A stretch of 64,000 nucleotides of DNA from Amulumruptor sp947039275 (GTDB lineage: Bacteria; Bacteroidota; Bacteroidia; Bacteroidales; Muribaculaceae), in the NCBI GenBank assembly GCA_947039275.1, contig CAMQYL010000006.1, positions 24,443 through 88,442 of the forward strand. Direction: 5' to 3'. A program made the position numbers and the translations under genes. Under the pieces are notes generated by a model. The model ran no database searches and was not told the DNA's origin. It saw only the letters and a list, made by a program, of their open reading frames with translations. This document shows positions 1 through 10,332 of the stretch, piece by piece (the first letter of the stretch is position 1; each line of letters begins with the position of its first letter).

Positions 1-74
1 GTTACAGTGTCGCCGCTGACTGTTACAGTCACACCGGCGGGAATGGCGATGGGTGCTTTACCTATACGTGACAT
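1..74 (-). CDS. rplF: 50S ribosomal protein L6, N-terminal fragment
   Basis: Only the first 24 codons are inside the window; the gene continues beyond base 1. The visible protein begins MSRIGKAPIAIPAGV, the standard start of uL6. It lies 20 bases downstream of rpsH, which matches the S8-L6 order of the spc operon. L6 binds 23S rRNA domain VI near the factor-binding site of the large subunit. The start at base 74 is the only ATG that gives the family N-terminus. Confidence 0.93.
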   Translation of the reverse strand, partial: MSRIGKAPIAIPAGVTVTVSGDTV

Positions 75-94
75 TACTCTTCAGGGTTTAAAGG

Positions 95-493
95 TTAATA
101 GATATAGCAGAGCACTTCGCCGCCTATCTTGAGCTCCTGGGCCTTCTTGTTGGTCATGACGCCCTTAGAAGTAGAGAGGATGGCGATGCCTAAACCGTTT
201 AACACTCGGGGCATGTCCTTGTAGCCGGTGTACTGGCGCAAACCGGGACGTGACACGCGCTTGAGACCCTTGATGGCGTTGACCTTGTCAACGGGGTCGT
301 ACTTCAGGGCGATCTTGATCACACCTGCGGGGGTCTCACCCTCTATAAACTTGTAGTTAAGTATATAGCCTTGTTCGAAGAGAATCTTGGTGATCTCTTT
401 CTTCAAGTTTGAGGCAGGCACCTCGACAACTCGGTGGTTGGCTTTGATGGCGTTCCTCAATCTTGTCAGATAATCTGCTATAGGATCGGTCAT
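95..493 (-). CDS. rpsH: 30S ribosomal protein S8
   Basis: The 132-residue product is full length for uS8. It begins MTDPIADYLTRLRNA and ends in the conserved GGEVLCYIY; the STSKGVMT segment near residue 108 is the C-terminal RNA-binding signature. S8 binds the central domain of 16S rRNA early in small-subunit assembly. In E. coli it also represses the spc operon by binding its mRNA; whether that holds here is unknown. It is separated from rpsN upstream by an unusually long 243-base gap and from rplF by 20 bases. Confidence 0.97.
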   Translation of the reverse strand: MTDPIADYLTRLRNAIKANHRVVEVPASNLKKEITKILFEQGYILNYKFIEGETPAGVIKIALKYDPVDKVNAIKGLKRVSRPGLRQYTGYKDMPRVLNGLGIAILSTSKGVMTNKKAQELKIGGEVLCYIY

Positions 494-736
494 TGTTGTG
501 TGGATTGTTTAAATTGATTCGGCTCATTCCGAACAATATTCAAATATTCACGCTTGCCGCGCGGCCTCCAAGCAAGCCGAAGGCCTCGTGGCCGGGGAGA
601 GAGGGAGAGGTGGCAGCGTGACAGATGACGTATTGCCGGTAATACTTGGTCAGATGAGCACTTGATTCAAAAAGAGAGGTTGGACGATTAAATCTTGGTG
701 TCTCGGTTGAAGGGGTTTGCTACTATCGAGCGTGTA
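494..736 (-). other. Long non-coding spacer inside the ribosomal operon (rpsN-rpsH)
   Basis: This 243-base stretch separates rpsN and rpsH, while most other gaps in the block are 0-60 bases. I see no credible gene. It contains a GC-rich patch at about 551-593 with competing palindromes: GCTTGC at 552-557 pairs with GCAAGC at 572-577, and GGCC at 582-585 pairs with GGCC at 590-593. No TAnnTTTG promoter was found on the minus strand. It could be an mRNA structure for regulation or processing, or an eroded repeat. Confidence 0.5.
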
Positions 737-1006
737 TTACCAGCTTGCCTTCTTGACGCCGGGGATCAGACCGGCAGATGCCATTTCGCGGAACTGGATA
801 CGAGAGATGCCAAACTGGCGCATGTATCCTTTGGGACGGCCGGTGATGGAGCAGCGGTTGTGAAGACGCACGCTTGAGGCGTTCTTGGGAAGCTTCTGGA
901 GGCCTTCGTAGTCACCGGCTTCCTTGAGGGCAGCCTTCTTGGCGGCATACTTGGCTACGAGCTTCGCGCGCTTCACCTCGCGGGCTTTCATTGATTCTTT
1001 TGCCAT
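737..1006 (-). CDS. rpsN: 30S ribosomal protein S14, zinc-free form
   Basis: The product is 89 residues, the length of the long uS14 form. It begins MAKESMKAREVKRAKL and carries the core RCSITGRPKGYMRQFGISR. The CxxC pairs of the short zinc-binding form are absent, so this is the C-minus type. S14 joins late in head assembly of the small subunit and contacts S3 and S10. The gene follows rplE by 38 bases. Confidence 0.97.
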   Translation of the reverse strand: MAKESMKAREVKRAKLVAKYAAKKAALKEAGDYEGLQKLPKNASSVRLHNRCSITGRPKGYMRQFGISRIQFREMASAGLIPGVKKASW

Positions 1007-1044
1007 ATTCTTGTAAGATGTTGGGGTCTTAAGGATTGGGGTGA

Positions 1045-1593
1045 TTACTTGTTGGCGTTCTTGAAGGGCAGACCGAAAGCCTTGAGCAGTGCATAGCCCT
1101 CCTCGTCGGTGTTGGCTGAAGTCACGAAAGTGATGTTCATGCCGAGAAGCTTGGAGATGCTGTCAATGTTGATTTCGGGGAAGATGATCTGCTCTGTGAT
1201 GCCGAGGGTGTAGTTGCCACGGCCGTCGAGCTTGCCGTCGATACCCTTGAAGTCACGGATACGGGGCAGAGCCACGCGCACGAGACGCTCGAGGAACTCG
1301 TACATGCGCTCGCGACGGAGTGTCACGCGCACGCCGATGGGCATTTTCTTTCGCACCTTGAAGTTAGAGATGTCCTTGCGTGAGAGGGTTGCCACTGCTT
1401 TCTGACCTGTGATGGCTGTAAGCTCGTTGATGGCAGTCTCGATGATCTTCTTGTCCTGTGTAGCCTGTCCGAGGCCCTGATTGATGACAATCTTCTCAAG
1501 GCGGGGAACCTGCATCACTGTAGAGTAGTTGAACTCCTTGGTGAGCGCGGGGACGATGCGCTCCTTATAGTCTTTGCTGAGTGTTGTCTCCAT
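1045..1593 (-). CDS. rplE: 50S ribosomal protein L5
   Basis: This 182-residue protein is a complete uL5, with the motifs IVINQGLGQATQDKK near residue 35, KVRKKMPIGVRVTLR near 80 and GITEQIIFPEI near 130. L5 binds 5S rRNA and forms the contact between the central protuberance and the small-subunit head. Its ATG overlaps the rplX stop codon by one base (TAATG), which suggests translational coupling. Confidence 0.97.
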   Translation of the reverse strand: METTLSKDYKERIVPALTKEFNYSTVMQVPRLEKIVINQGLGQATQDKKIIETAINELTAITGQKAVATLSRKDISNFKVRKKMPIGVRVTLRRERMYEFLERLVRVALPRIRDFKGIDGKLDGRGNYTLGITEQIIFPEINIDSISKLLGMNITFVTSANTDEEGYALLKAFGLPFKNANK

Positions 1594-1913
1594 TATTTGA
1601 TCTCCTGTCCTGATTTCTTGGCGTAACGTACTAACTTGCCGTTGGCGTCGACACGGCGGCCGATGCGGGTGGGCTTACCTGTCTTGGGGTCGACGAGTGC
1701 CAGATTGGAGATGTTGATAGGTGCCTCCATCTTGATAAGGCCGCCCTGGGGGTGCTTTGCACTGGGCTTTGTGGCCTTAGTCACGATGTTAACTCCCTCA
1801 ACGATGGCACGATTCTTGTCGCGAATCACCTTGAGGACGCGGCCAGTGGTGCCACGGTCGTCGCCGGAGATCACGATGACATTGTCGTCTTTCTTTATCT
1901 TGATCTTGCTCAT
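1593..1913 (-). CDS. rplX: 50S ribosomal protein L24
   Basis: The 106-residue product is uL24, which starts assembly of the large subunit at the 5' domain of 23S rRNA. The KOW motif is visible near the N-terminus (KKDDNVIVISGDDRGTTGRV), followed by EGVNIVTKATKPSAKHPQGG. It lies 54 bases after rplN and shares one base with rplE. Confidence 0.97.
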   Translation of the reverse strand: MSKIKIKKDDNVIVISGDDRGTTGRVLKVIRDKNRAIVEGVNIVTKATKPSAKHPQGGLIKMEAPINISNLALVDPKTGKPTRIGRRVDANGKLVRYAKKSGQEIK

Positions 1914-1967
1914 TGTTGTTGATGTCGATTGAGTTTGTCGTTGTTAAGAGTGAAGATGTAAGGGGTA

Positions 1968-2333
1968 TCAGAGCACCTCGGGTGCGAGTGACACGATCTT
2001 CATGTTGGTGGCGCGGAGTTCGCGTGCCACGGGACCGAAGATACGGGTTCCGCGGAGCTCGCCGGCGTTGTTGAGCAGGACGCAGGCGTTGTCGTCGAAA
2101 CGGATGTATGATCCGTCGGGACGGCGCACTTCCTTCTTGGTGCGGACCACTACAGCCTTGCTGACGGTGCCCTTCTTTACATCGCTTGAGGGAATCACAC
2201 TCTTGACGCTCACTACGATGATATCGCCTACCGAAGCATAACGGCGACCTGTACCACCGAGCACGTGGATGCAGAGTGCTTCCTTGGCGCCGCTGTTGTC
2301 AGCGACTGTTAATCGGCTTTCTGTCTGTATCAT
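1968..2333 (-). CDS. rplN: 50S ribosomal protein L14
   Basis: At 121 residues this is a complete uL14. It begins MIQTESRLTVADNSGAKE and ends KIVSLAPEVL, both diagnostic. L14 sits at the subunit interface next to L19 and is the docking point for silencing factor RsfS. It follows rpsQ by 19 bases in the conserved S17-L14-L24 order. Confidence 0.98.
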   Translation of the reverse strand: MIQTESRLTVADNSGAKEALCIHVLGGTGRRYASVGDIIVVSVKSVIPSSDVKKGTVSKAVVVRTKKEVRRPDGSYIRFDDNACVLLNNAGELRGTRIFGPVARELRATNMKIVSLAPEVL

Positions 2334-2352
2334 GATGTCTGAGGGTGTGGGG

Positions 2353-2613
2353 TTATTTCACTTTTTCGATGATTTCTACTAAGCGCCATCTTTTGGTGGC
2401 AGAGAGGGGACGTGTCTCCATCAGGCGCACTTTGTCGCCGATGCTGCACTCGTTCTTCTCGTCGTGAGCGTGGTACTTCTTGGTCTTGTTGACAAACTTG
2501 CCATAGATGGGGTGCTTCTCCTTGTATTTCACTGTAACAGTGATGGTTTTGTCACCCTTGTTTGACGACACGACCCCGATGCGCTCTTTGCGGAGGTTTC
2601 TTTTTTCTTCCAT
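2353..2613 (-). CDS. rpsQ: 30S ribosomal protein S17
   Basis: The 86-residue product matches uS17, an OB-fold protein that binds 16S rRNA helices 7 and 11. Visible signatures are RKERIGVVSSNKGDKTITV near the N-terminus and GDKVRLMETRPLSATKRWRL at the C-terminus. It lies 25 bases downstream of rpmC. Confidence 0.97.
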   Translation of the reverse strand: MEEKRNLRKERIGVVSSNKGDKTITVTVKYKEKHPIYGKFVNKTKKYHAHDEKNECSIGDKVRLMETRPLSATKRWRLVEIIEKVK

Positions 2614-2638
2614 AGTGTTGCTGGGTCAGTTTCGTTGG

Positions 2639-2836
2639 TTACTTATTGTTGAGTTCACGCATGCGGAGCTCTGTCTTGACGCGGGCGATGTCACGGCGGT
2701 CAGCGGTGATCTTGGCGGGGTTGTCGACAGGCGAGATAGCGTGGTTGATCTTGAGCTGGCGGTAGTCTTTCTCCATCTCGACGAGGCGTGCCTGGAGGTC
2801 GGCGGTTGCCATTTCCTTGATTTCTTGTTTCTTCAT
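2639..2836 (-). CDS. rpmC: 50S ribosomal protein L29
   Basis: A small helical protein of 65 residues, beginning MKKQEIKEMATADLQARL and ending with the VKTELRMREL segment typical of uL29. L29 lies at the polypeptide exit and, with L23, forms the docking site for trigger factor and SRP. The gene begins six bases after the rplP stop. Confidence 0.96.
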   Translation of the reverse strand: MKKQEIKEMATADLQARLVEMEKDYRQLKINHAISPVDNPAKITADRRDIARVKTELRMRELNNK

Positions 2837-2842
2837 GACGGA

Positions 2843-3274
2843 TCAGACGTTTTGTGTGGGGTCGTAGTCACGACGTACGATGAACTTGGTGGTGACGGGG
2901 AGCTTCTGGGCAGCGAGGCGGAGAGCTTCTTTAGCCACTTCGAAGGGTACACCCTCGACTTCGAGGATTATGCGTCCGGGAGTCACAGGAGCCACGAAAC
3001 CTTCGGGCGAACCTTTACCTTTACCCATGCGGACTTCGGCAGGCTTCTTGGTGATGGGCTTGTCCGGGAAAATGCGGATCCAGATCTGGCCCTGACGCTG
3101 CATGTAACGTGTCACGGCGATACGGGCAGCCTCGATCTGGCGGCCGGTAATCCATTTTGACTCGAGAGTCTTTATGCCGAACGAACCGAAAGCCAGCTGG
3201 TTGCCGCGCTGGGCATTACCCTTCATGCGGCCCTTCTGCGAGCGACGGAACTTGGTTTTTTTAGGTTGTAACAT
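2843..3274 (-). CDS. rplP: 50S ribosomal protein L16
   Basis: At 143 residues this is full-length uL16, beginning MLQPKKTKFRRSQKGRMKG, with the RIFPDKPITKKPAEVRMGKG signature near residue 75. L16 organises the A-site region of the peptidyl-transferase centre. It occupies the usual place between rpsC and rpmC. Confidence 0.98.
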   Translation of the reverse strand: MLQPKKTKFRRSQKGRMKGNAQRGNQLAFGSFGIKTLESKWITGRQIEAARIAVTRYMQRQGQIWIRIFPDKPITKKPAEVRMGKGKGSPEGFVAPVTPGRIILEVEGVPFEVAKEALRLAAQKLPVTTKFIVRRDYDPTQNV

Positions 3275-3326
3275 TGTTGTTGCGTTTAATTAACAGTGTT
3301 GGGAATGATGTTGGGTAATGATTCGC

Positions 3327-4070
3327 TCAACGGTTGCCACCCTGGTTGTTACGGGGCTTGCGGAAGCCACCGCGACGGGGTGCACGCTCGCCAGAGGGAC
3401 GGCTCTCGCGCTGGTTGGCAGTGAACTGGGGAGCCAGGTCACGCTTGCCATACACTTCACCGCGGCAGATCCATACCTTCACGCCTACGACACCTACCTT
3501 GGTGTGCGCCTCTACGAGAGCGTAGTCGATGTCGGCACGGAGAGTGTGGAGGGGTGTGCGGCCTTCCTTGAACATCTCGCTACGAGCCATTTCGGCGCCG
3601 TTGAGACGTCCGCTGACCTGAATCTTGATGCCCTCGGCACCGGCGCGCATTGTGCTGGCTACTGCCATCTTGACTGCACGGCGGTAAGCTATCTTGCCTT
3701 CGATCTGGCGGGCGATGTTGGCTGCCACAATCTGGGCGTCGAGCTCGGGACGCTTCACCTCGTAGATGTTGATCTGCACATCCTTGTCGGTGATCTTCTT
3801 GAGCTCTTCCTTGAGCTTGTCGACTTCAGCGCCGCCCTTGCCGATGATGAGTCCGGGGCGAGAAGTGCACACGGTGATAGTGATGAGTTTGAGTGTACGT
3901 TCGATGACGATGCGTGAAACGCTTGATTTGGCAAGACGCACATCGAGATACTTGCGGAGCTTGGAGTCCTCAAGCAGCGTATCGCCATAGTTTTTGCCAC
4001 CAAACCAGTTGCTGTCCCAGCCGCGGATCACGCCGAGGCGGTTGCTGATTGGATTAACTTTTTGTCCCAT
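3327..4070 (-). CDS. rpsC: 30S ribosomal protein S3
   Basis: The 247-residue product is uS3, which lines the mRNA entry channel. The KH domain is visible around PGLIIGKGGAEVDKLKEEL (near residue 75), and the C-terminal domain contains GRLNGAEMARSE and VGVKVWICRGEV. The last 35 residues are a basic Arg/Gly-rich tail (SGERAPRRGGFRKPRNNQGG) beyond the folded domain; such tails are common in Bacteroidetes S3. It is 9 bases from rplV. Confidence 0.97.
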   Translation of the reverse strand: MGQKVNPISNRLGVIRGWDSNWFGGKNYGDTLLEDSKLRKYLDVRLAKSSVSRIVIERTLKLITITVCTSRPGLIIGKGGAEVDKLKEELKKITDKDVQINIYEVKRPELDAQIVAANIARQIEGKIAYRRAVKMAVASTMRAGAEGIKIQVSGRLNGAEMARSEMFKEGRTPLHTLRADIDYALVEAHTKVGVVGVKVWICRGEVYGKRDLAPQFTANQRESRPSGERAPRRGGFRKPRNNQGGNR

Positions 4071-4079
4071 GATGGTGTC

Positions 4080-4493
4080 TTATGCCTTTTTAGATTTTTT
4101 GTTTTCGATTGAGTCCACCACGAGAGTCACGTGGTTAGCGCGCTTGCGGATGCGGTATCCGCGGCCCTGGGGGGCTGGACGGAGGCGCTTGAGCATAGGC
4201 GCGGGGTTGACGAATATGGTGGAGATGAAGAGCTCGCCGCTCTCTGCCTTGCGGTCGTTTTTGGCTTCCCAGTTAGCCACGGCAGAGCGGAGGCATTTCT
4301 CGAGGCGCGCTGCGGCTTCTTTGTTGGAGAACTTCAGGACGCCGAGAGCTTTGAACACCTCCATGCCGCGCACCATGTCAGCGACGAGGCGCATTTTGCG
4401 GGGCGACGAGGGGATGTTGGTCAGCTTGGCGAAAGATACCTGACGGCGCTCTTCCTTCATTTTGTTGGCTGAAAGTCTTTTTCTTGCACCCAT
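4080..4493 (-). CDS. rplV: 50S ribosomal protein L22
   Basis: This 137-residue protein is uL22, whose long hairpin lines the exit tunnel. The N-terminal part has IPSSPRKMRLVADMVRG and the hairpin end shows the conserved GRGYRIRKRANHVTLVV. The N-terminal 15 residues are a lineage-specific extension. The gap to rpsS upstream is 61 bases. Confidence 0.97.
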   Translation of the reverse strand: MGARKRLSANKMKEERRQVSFAKLTNIPSSPRKMRLVADMVRGMEVFKALGVLKFSNKEAAARLEKCLRSAVANWEAKNDRKAESGELFISTIFVNPAPMLKRLRPAPQGRGYRIRKRANHVTLVVDSIENKKSKKA

Positions 4494-4554
4494 TTTATTT
4501 AGATGTCTTGCTTGTTTTTAACTTGATTATAAAGTAGTCGGCTCGCGGCGCGGT

Positions 4555-4824
4555 TTATTTTTTCTTGTTGCCGGCGTGACCACGGAAGGTACGTGTGGGA
4601 GCAAATTCGCCCAGCTTGTGGCCTACCATGTTCTCGGTAACATAGACAGGGATAAACTTATTGCCGTTGTGGACAGCGAAAGTGTGTCCAACGAAGTCAG
4701 GTGAAATCATCGAAGCGCGTGACCAGGTCTTGATGACCGATTTCTTGCCGCTTTCTTCCATGGCTGCCACCTTCTTCTCAAGCTTGACGCTGATAAACGG
4801 GCCTTTTTTTAATGAACGACTCAT
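4555..4824 (-). CDS. rpsS: 30S ribosomal protein S19
   Basis: Full-length uS19 of 89 residues, beginning MSRSLKKGPFISVKLEKK and carrying the TFAVHNGNKFIPVYVTENMV segment. It forms the head complex with S13 and contacts the A-site tRNA region. It lies 39 bases after rplB, in the conserved L2-S19-L22 order. Confidence 0.98.
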   Translation of the reverse strand: MSRSLKKGPFISVKLEKKVAAMEESGKKSVIKTWSRASMISPDFVGHTFAVHNGNKFIPVYVTENMVGHKLGEFAPTRTFRGHAGNKKK

Positions 4825-4863
4825 AGTGTGGTACGTTGTGAATGAGAGTTAAGTGAAAGTGGA

Positions 4864-5691
4864 TTACTTCTTGCGGCGCTCGATAATGTACTTCGAACTC
4901 TGCTTCTTGGGCGCGCGAGTCTTGAGACCCTTCGAGTAGAGACCCTTGCGTGAGCGGGGATGTCCACCTGAAGCACGGCCTTCGCCACCACCCATGGGGT
5001 GATCGACAGGGTTCATGACTACGCCGCGGTTGCGGGGACGGCGACCGAGCCAGCGAGAACGGCCGGCTTTGCCGGAACGCTCGAGCGAGTGCTCAGAGTT
5101 GCCTACGACACCTACCGTAGCCTTGCATGTGGCGAGGATGCGGCGGGTTTCGCCTGAAGGAAGTTTCACGATCACATAATCGCCTTCACGAGATACGAGC
5201 TGGGCGAATGTGCCGGCAGAGCGTGCCATGAAAGCTCCCTGACCGGGACGCAGCTCGATGTTGTGGATGAGGGTACCTACGGGGATGTTTGCCAGAGGAA
5301 GGGCGTTGCCTACCTCAGGGGCTGCATCGGGACCGCTCACTACGGTGGTTCCTACCTGGAGGCCGTTGGGTGCGATGATGTAAGCTTTAGCTCCGTCTAC
5401 GTAGTAAAGGAGGGCGATGCGAGCCGAACGGTTAGGATCGTACTCGATCGACTTTACTACTGCGGGTACACCGTCTTTCGTTCGCTTGAAGTCAATCATA
5501 CGGTAACGGCGCTTGTGACCGCCGCCACGGTAACGTGTGGTGAGGTGGCCTTCGGCGTTTCGGCCACCGGTTGACTTCCGTCCGACCGTAAGAGATTTCT
5601 CTGGTGTGGTAGCAGTGATTACGCCTTTGAACACACCAATAACTTTGTGTCTCTGCCCCGGTGTTGTGGGCTTGAATTTTCTTACTGCCAT
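4864..5691 (-). CDS. rplB: 50S ribosomal protein L2
   Basis: The 275-residue product is a complete uL2. It has the RYRGGGHKRRYR segment near residue 55 and the catalytic-region signature VVMNPVDHPMGGGEGRASGG near residue 225; the histidine in DHP is the conserved residue close to the peptidyl-transferase centre. L2 is needed for subunit association. It follows rplW by 9 bases. Confidence 0.98.
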   Translation of the reverse strand: MAVRKFKPTTPGQRHKVIGVFKGVITATTPEKSLTVGRKSTGGRNAEGHLTTRYRGGGHKRRYRMIDFKRTKDGVPAVVKSIEYDPNRSARIALLYYVDGAKAYIIAPNGLQVGTTVVSGPDAAPEVGNALPLANIPVGTLIHNIELRPGQGAFMARSAGTFAQLVSREGDYVIVKLPSGETRRILATCKATVGVVGNSEHSLERSGKAGRSRWLGRRPRNRGVVMNPVDHPMGGGEGRASGGHPRSRKGLYSKGLKTRAPKKQSSKYIIERRKK

Positions 5692-5700
5692 TGTCGTTTA

Positions 5701-5991
5701 TCAGATGTTGCTATAGAAATCGATTGTTTCACCTTCGGCGAGGGTCACGATGGCTTTCTTGTAAGCCTCGGTCTTGCCGCGGAGCAGCCCGGAACGAGTC
5801 CAGCGTGAGCGGTTTTTGCCGCGCTGCTGCATGGTGTTGACTGCTTCAACCTTGACGCCGTAAAGCTCCTCGACCAGTGATTTGATCTGGTGCTTGTTGG
5901 CTTCGGGAGAAACACGGAAAGTGTAGCGGTTGAGCTTCTCCTGAAGCTTGGTCGCCTTCTCTGTGACGATGGGTGTTATCTGGATATCCAT
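5701..5991 (-). CDS. rplW: 50S ribosomal protein L23
   Basis: At 96 residues this is uL23, with PIVTEKATKLQEKLNRYTF at the N-terminus and VNTMQQRGKNRSRWTRSG in the extended loop. L23 surrounds the exit tunnel and binds trigger factor. It is 23 bases downstream of rplD. Confidence 0.97.
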   Translation of the reverse strand: MDIQITPIVTEKATKLQEKLNRYTFRVSPEANKHQIKSLVEELYGVKVEAVNTMQQRGKNRSRWTRSGLLRGKTEAYKKAIVTLAEGETIDFYSNI

Positions 5992-6014
5992 TGTATATGA
6001 GTTCCTCCTGGGGG

Positions 6015-6635
6015 TTAAAGATTATTGATTACTTCAAGGCCGCCTTCGGTCAGAAGGATGGCGTTAGAGTTCATGACTGCGTAGGTGTTGAGGTCGCAGG
6101 CACGCATTACGCGGGCGTTGGGCACGTTGCGCACTGAGAGTGCCACGTTGCGCTCGATGCTCTCAACCACGAGGAGAACTTTCTTGCCTTCGGCTTCGAG
6201 GTTCTGGGCGAGCTTGATGAAGTCCTTGGTCTTGGGAGCTTCGAACGAGAAGTTCTCCACTACCTTGATCATGTTGTCCTGCACCTTGTAGGTCAGGGCT
6301 GACTTGCGTGCCAGATCCTTTACTTTCTTATTCAACTTAAAGCGGTAGTCGCGGGGACGGGGACCGAATACACGGGCACCGCCTGAGAGCAGGGGCGAGT
6401 TGATGTCGCCGATACGTGCGCCGCCGCCGCCTTTCTGCTTGTGGAGCTTGCGGGTAGAGCCTGACATCTCAGAGCGTTCCTTGCTCTTAGCTGTGCCCTG
6501 ACGCTGGTTGGCGAGAAATTGCTTTACATCAAGATATACGGCGTGCTCGTTGGCTTCTACTGCAAATACCTCATCGTTGAGGGTGGCTTTGCGGCCTGTG
6601 TCTTTTCCTTCAATGTTGTATATTGCGAGTTCCAT
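6015..6635 (-). CDS. rplD: 50S ribosomal protein L4
   Basis: The 206-residue protein is uL4. It shows the tunnel-loop motif around GSTRKLHKQKGGGGARIG and the GPRPRDYRFKLNKKVKDLAR signature. L4 and L22 form the tunnel constriction; in E. coli L4 also represses the S10 operon, which cannot be judged here. Its ATG shares one base with the rplC stop, so coupling is likely. Confidence 0.97.
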   Translation of the reverse strand: MELAIYNIEGKDTGRKATLNDEVFAVEANEHAVYLDVKQFLANQRQGTAKSKERSEMSGSTRKLHKQKGGGGARIGDINSPLLSGGARVFGPRPRDYRFKLNKKVKDLARKSALTYKVQDNMIKVVENFSFEAPKTKDFIKLAQNLEAEGKKVLLVVESIERNVALSVRNVPNARVMRACDLNTYAVMNSNAILLTEGGLEVINNL

Positions 6636-7252
6636 TATTTTTCGATTAAGACGATTGAACCTTTACTTCCGGGCACTGAACCTTTGATGACGAGAATATT
6701 CTGCTCGGGCATCACCTTGATGACCTGGAGGTTTTGAACTGTCACACGCTTGTTGCCTGTCTGGCCAGCCATGCGCATGCCTTTGAACACTTTTGCGGGG
6801 TAAGAGCAGGCACCGATAGAACCGGGGGCGCGGAGACGGTTGTGCTGGCCGTGGGTCGACTGGCCTACGCCGCCGAAACCGTGGCGCTTCACTACGCCCT
6901 GGAAGCCTTTACCTTTGCTGATGCCGACGATGTCCACGAAGTCGCTCTCGCTGAAGAGGTCGACGTTGATGGTATCGCCGAGCTTGTGCTCGCCGTCAAA
7001 TCCTTTGAACTCGGCCAAGTATCGCTGCGGGGCCACACCAGCCTTCTTGAAGTGTCCCTGTTCGGGACGGGTGGTGTGTTTCTCCTTCTTCTCGGTGAAA
7101 CCGAGCTGGAGAGCGTCATAACCGTCGGTGTCGGCGGTCTTGACCTGAGTGACCACGCAAGGACCTACTTCGATAACAGTGCACGGCACGTTGCGGCCGT
7201 CGGCACTGAAAACGGATGTCATTCCGATTTTCTTTCCTAATAATCCTGGCAT
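6635..7252 (-). CDS. rplC: 50S ribosomal protein L3
   Basis: This 205-residue uL3 begins MPGLLGKKIGMTSVFSADGR and contains the conserved KRHGFGGVGQSTHGQHNRLR loop, which reaches the peptidyl-transferase centre, plus AGQTGNKRVTVQNLQVIKV. It nucleates large-subunit assembly. The gap from rpsJ is 57 bases. Confidence 0.98.
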   Translation of the reverse strand: MPGLLGKKIGMTSVFSADGRNVPCTVIEVGPCVVTQVKTADTDGYDALQLGFTEKKEKHTTRPEQGHFKKAGVAPQRYLAEFKGFDGEHKLGDTINVDLFSESDFVDIVGISKGKGFQGVVKRHGFGGVGQSTHGQHNRLRAPGSIGACSYPAKVFKGMRMAGQTGNKRVTVQNLQVIKVMPEQNILVIKGSVPGSKGSIVLIEK

Positions 7253-7309
7253 TTCTTTAGTTAATTTGATTCTTTGATTGGAATTTTTTTAAGTAACGGT
7301 AACAGTGTC

Positions 7310-7615
7310 TCAGACCTTGATTTCAACCTCAACACCGCTGGGAAGCTCGAGCTTCATGAGGGCGTCTACAGTCTTGGCTGAAGAGTTGTAGATGTCAATG
7401 AGACGCTTGAAAGCTGAAAGCTGGAACTGCTCGCGGCTCTTCTTGTTGACGAAAGTCGAGCGGTTAACTGTGAAGATGCGCTTGTGAGTAGGCAGGGGTA
7501 TGGGACCCGAGATTACCGCACCAGTCGATTTCACGGTCTTGACGATCTTCTCAGCCGATTTGTCGACGAGGTTGTAGTCGTAAGACTTGAGTTTGATTCT
7601 GATTTTCTGGCTCAT
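7310..7615 (-). CDS. rpsJ: 30S ribosomal protein S10
   Basis: Complete uS10 of 101 residues with the signature GPIPLPTHKRIFTVNRS near residue 38. It belongs to the small-subunit head; in E. coli it is also the NusE antitermination factor. It follows fusA directly by 24 bases: tuf, which lies at this junction in many bacteria, is absent, as is usual in Bacteroidetes. Confidence 0.98.
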   Translation of the reverse strand: MSQKIRIKLKSYDYNLVDKSAEKIVKTVKSTGAVISGPIPLPTHKRIFTVNRSTFVNKKSREQFQLSAFKRLIDIYNSSAKTVDALMKLELPSGVEVEIKV

Positions 7616-7639
7616 ATTTAGTTGAATGAAAGTATTTGC

Positions 7640-9766
<2,127 letters not shown>

Positions 9767-9855
9767 TTTAAAAAGGGAATCGTTGTTTTGGGTATATTAT
9801 CAATGATGGTTTCAGCCTACTTGCTTAAGCACATTTGATGAATACTGTCTGTTTA

Positions 9856-10332
9856 TCAGAAGCGGAAGTGGGCGAAAGCACGGTTTGCCTCAGCCATCTT
9901 GTGCATGTCTTCCTTGCGCTTGTATGCGCCACCCTGTTCGTTGTAGGCGTCTACGATTTCCGCAGCGAGCTTGTCAGCCATAGTCTTGCCGCCGCGCTTG
10001 CGGGCGTAGAGGATAAGGTTTTTCATTGATATCGATTCCTTGCGGTCCGGACGGATTTCGGTGGGGACCTGGAAGGTTGCACCGCCTACACGGCGAGACT
10101 TAACCTCCACCTGAGGAGTGATATTCTCGAGAGCTTTCATCCAGATTTCCAGAGGAGTCTTCTCCTCGTTGGGAAGCTTGGATTTCACGATGTCAAGCGA
10201 TGAGTAGAATATGGTGTAGCTTGTCGACTTCTTGCCGTCATACATGAGGTGGTTTACAAACTTTGACACTCGTACATCGTGGAAAACGGGATCGGGGAGA
10301 ACCACCCGTTTCTTAGGCTTAGCTTTTCTCAT
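9856..10332 (-). CDS. rpsG: 30S ribosomal protein S7
   Basis: The 158-residue product is uS7, with MRKAKPKKRVVLPDP at the start, the VEVKSRRVGGATFQVPTEIR beta-hairpin near residue 80, and EANRAFAHFRF at the end. S7 nucleates assembly of the small-subunit head and contacts the E-site tRNA. It is preceded by an unusually long 249-base spacer after rpsL, the place where E. coli S7 binds its own message. Confidence 0.97.
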   Translation of the reverse strand: MRKAKPKKRVVLPDPVFHDVRVSKFVNHLMYDGKKSTSYTIFYSSLDIVKSKLPNEEKTPLEIWMKALENITPQVEVKSRRVGGATFQVPTEIRPDRKESISMKNLILYARKRGGKTMADKLAAEIVDAYNEQGGAYKRKEDMHKMAEANRAFAHFRF

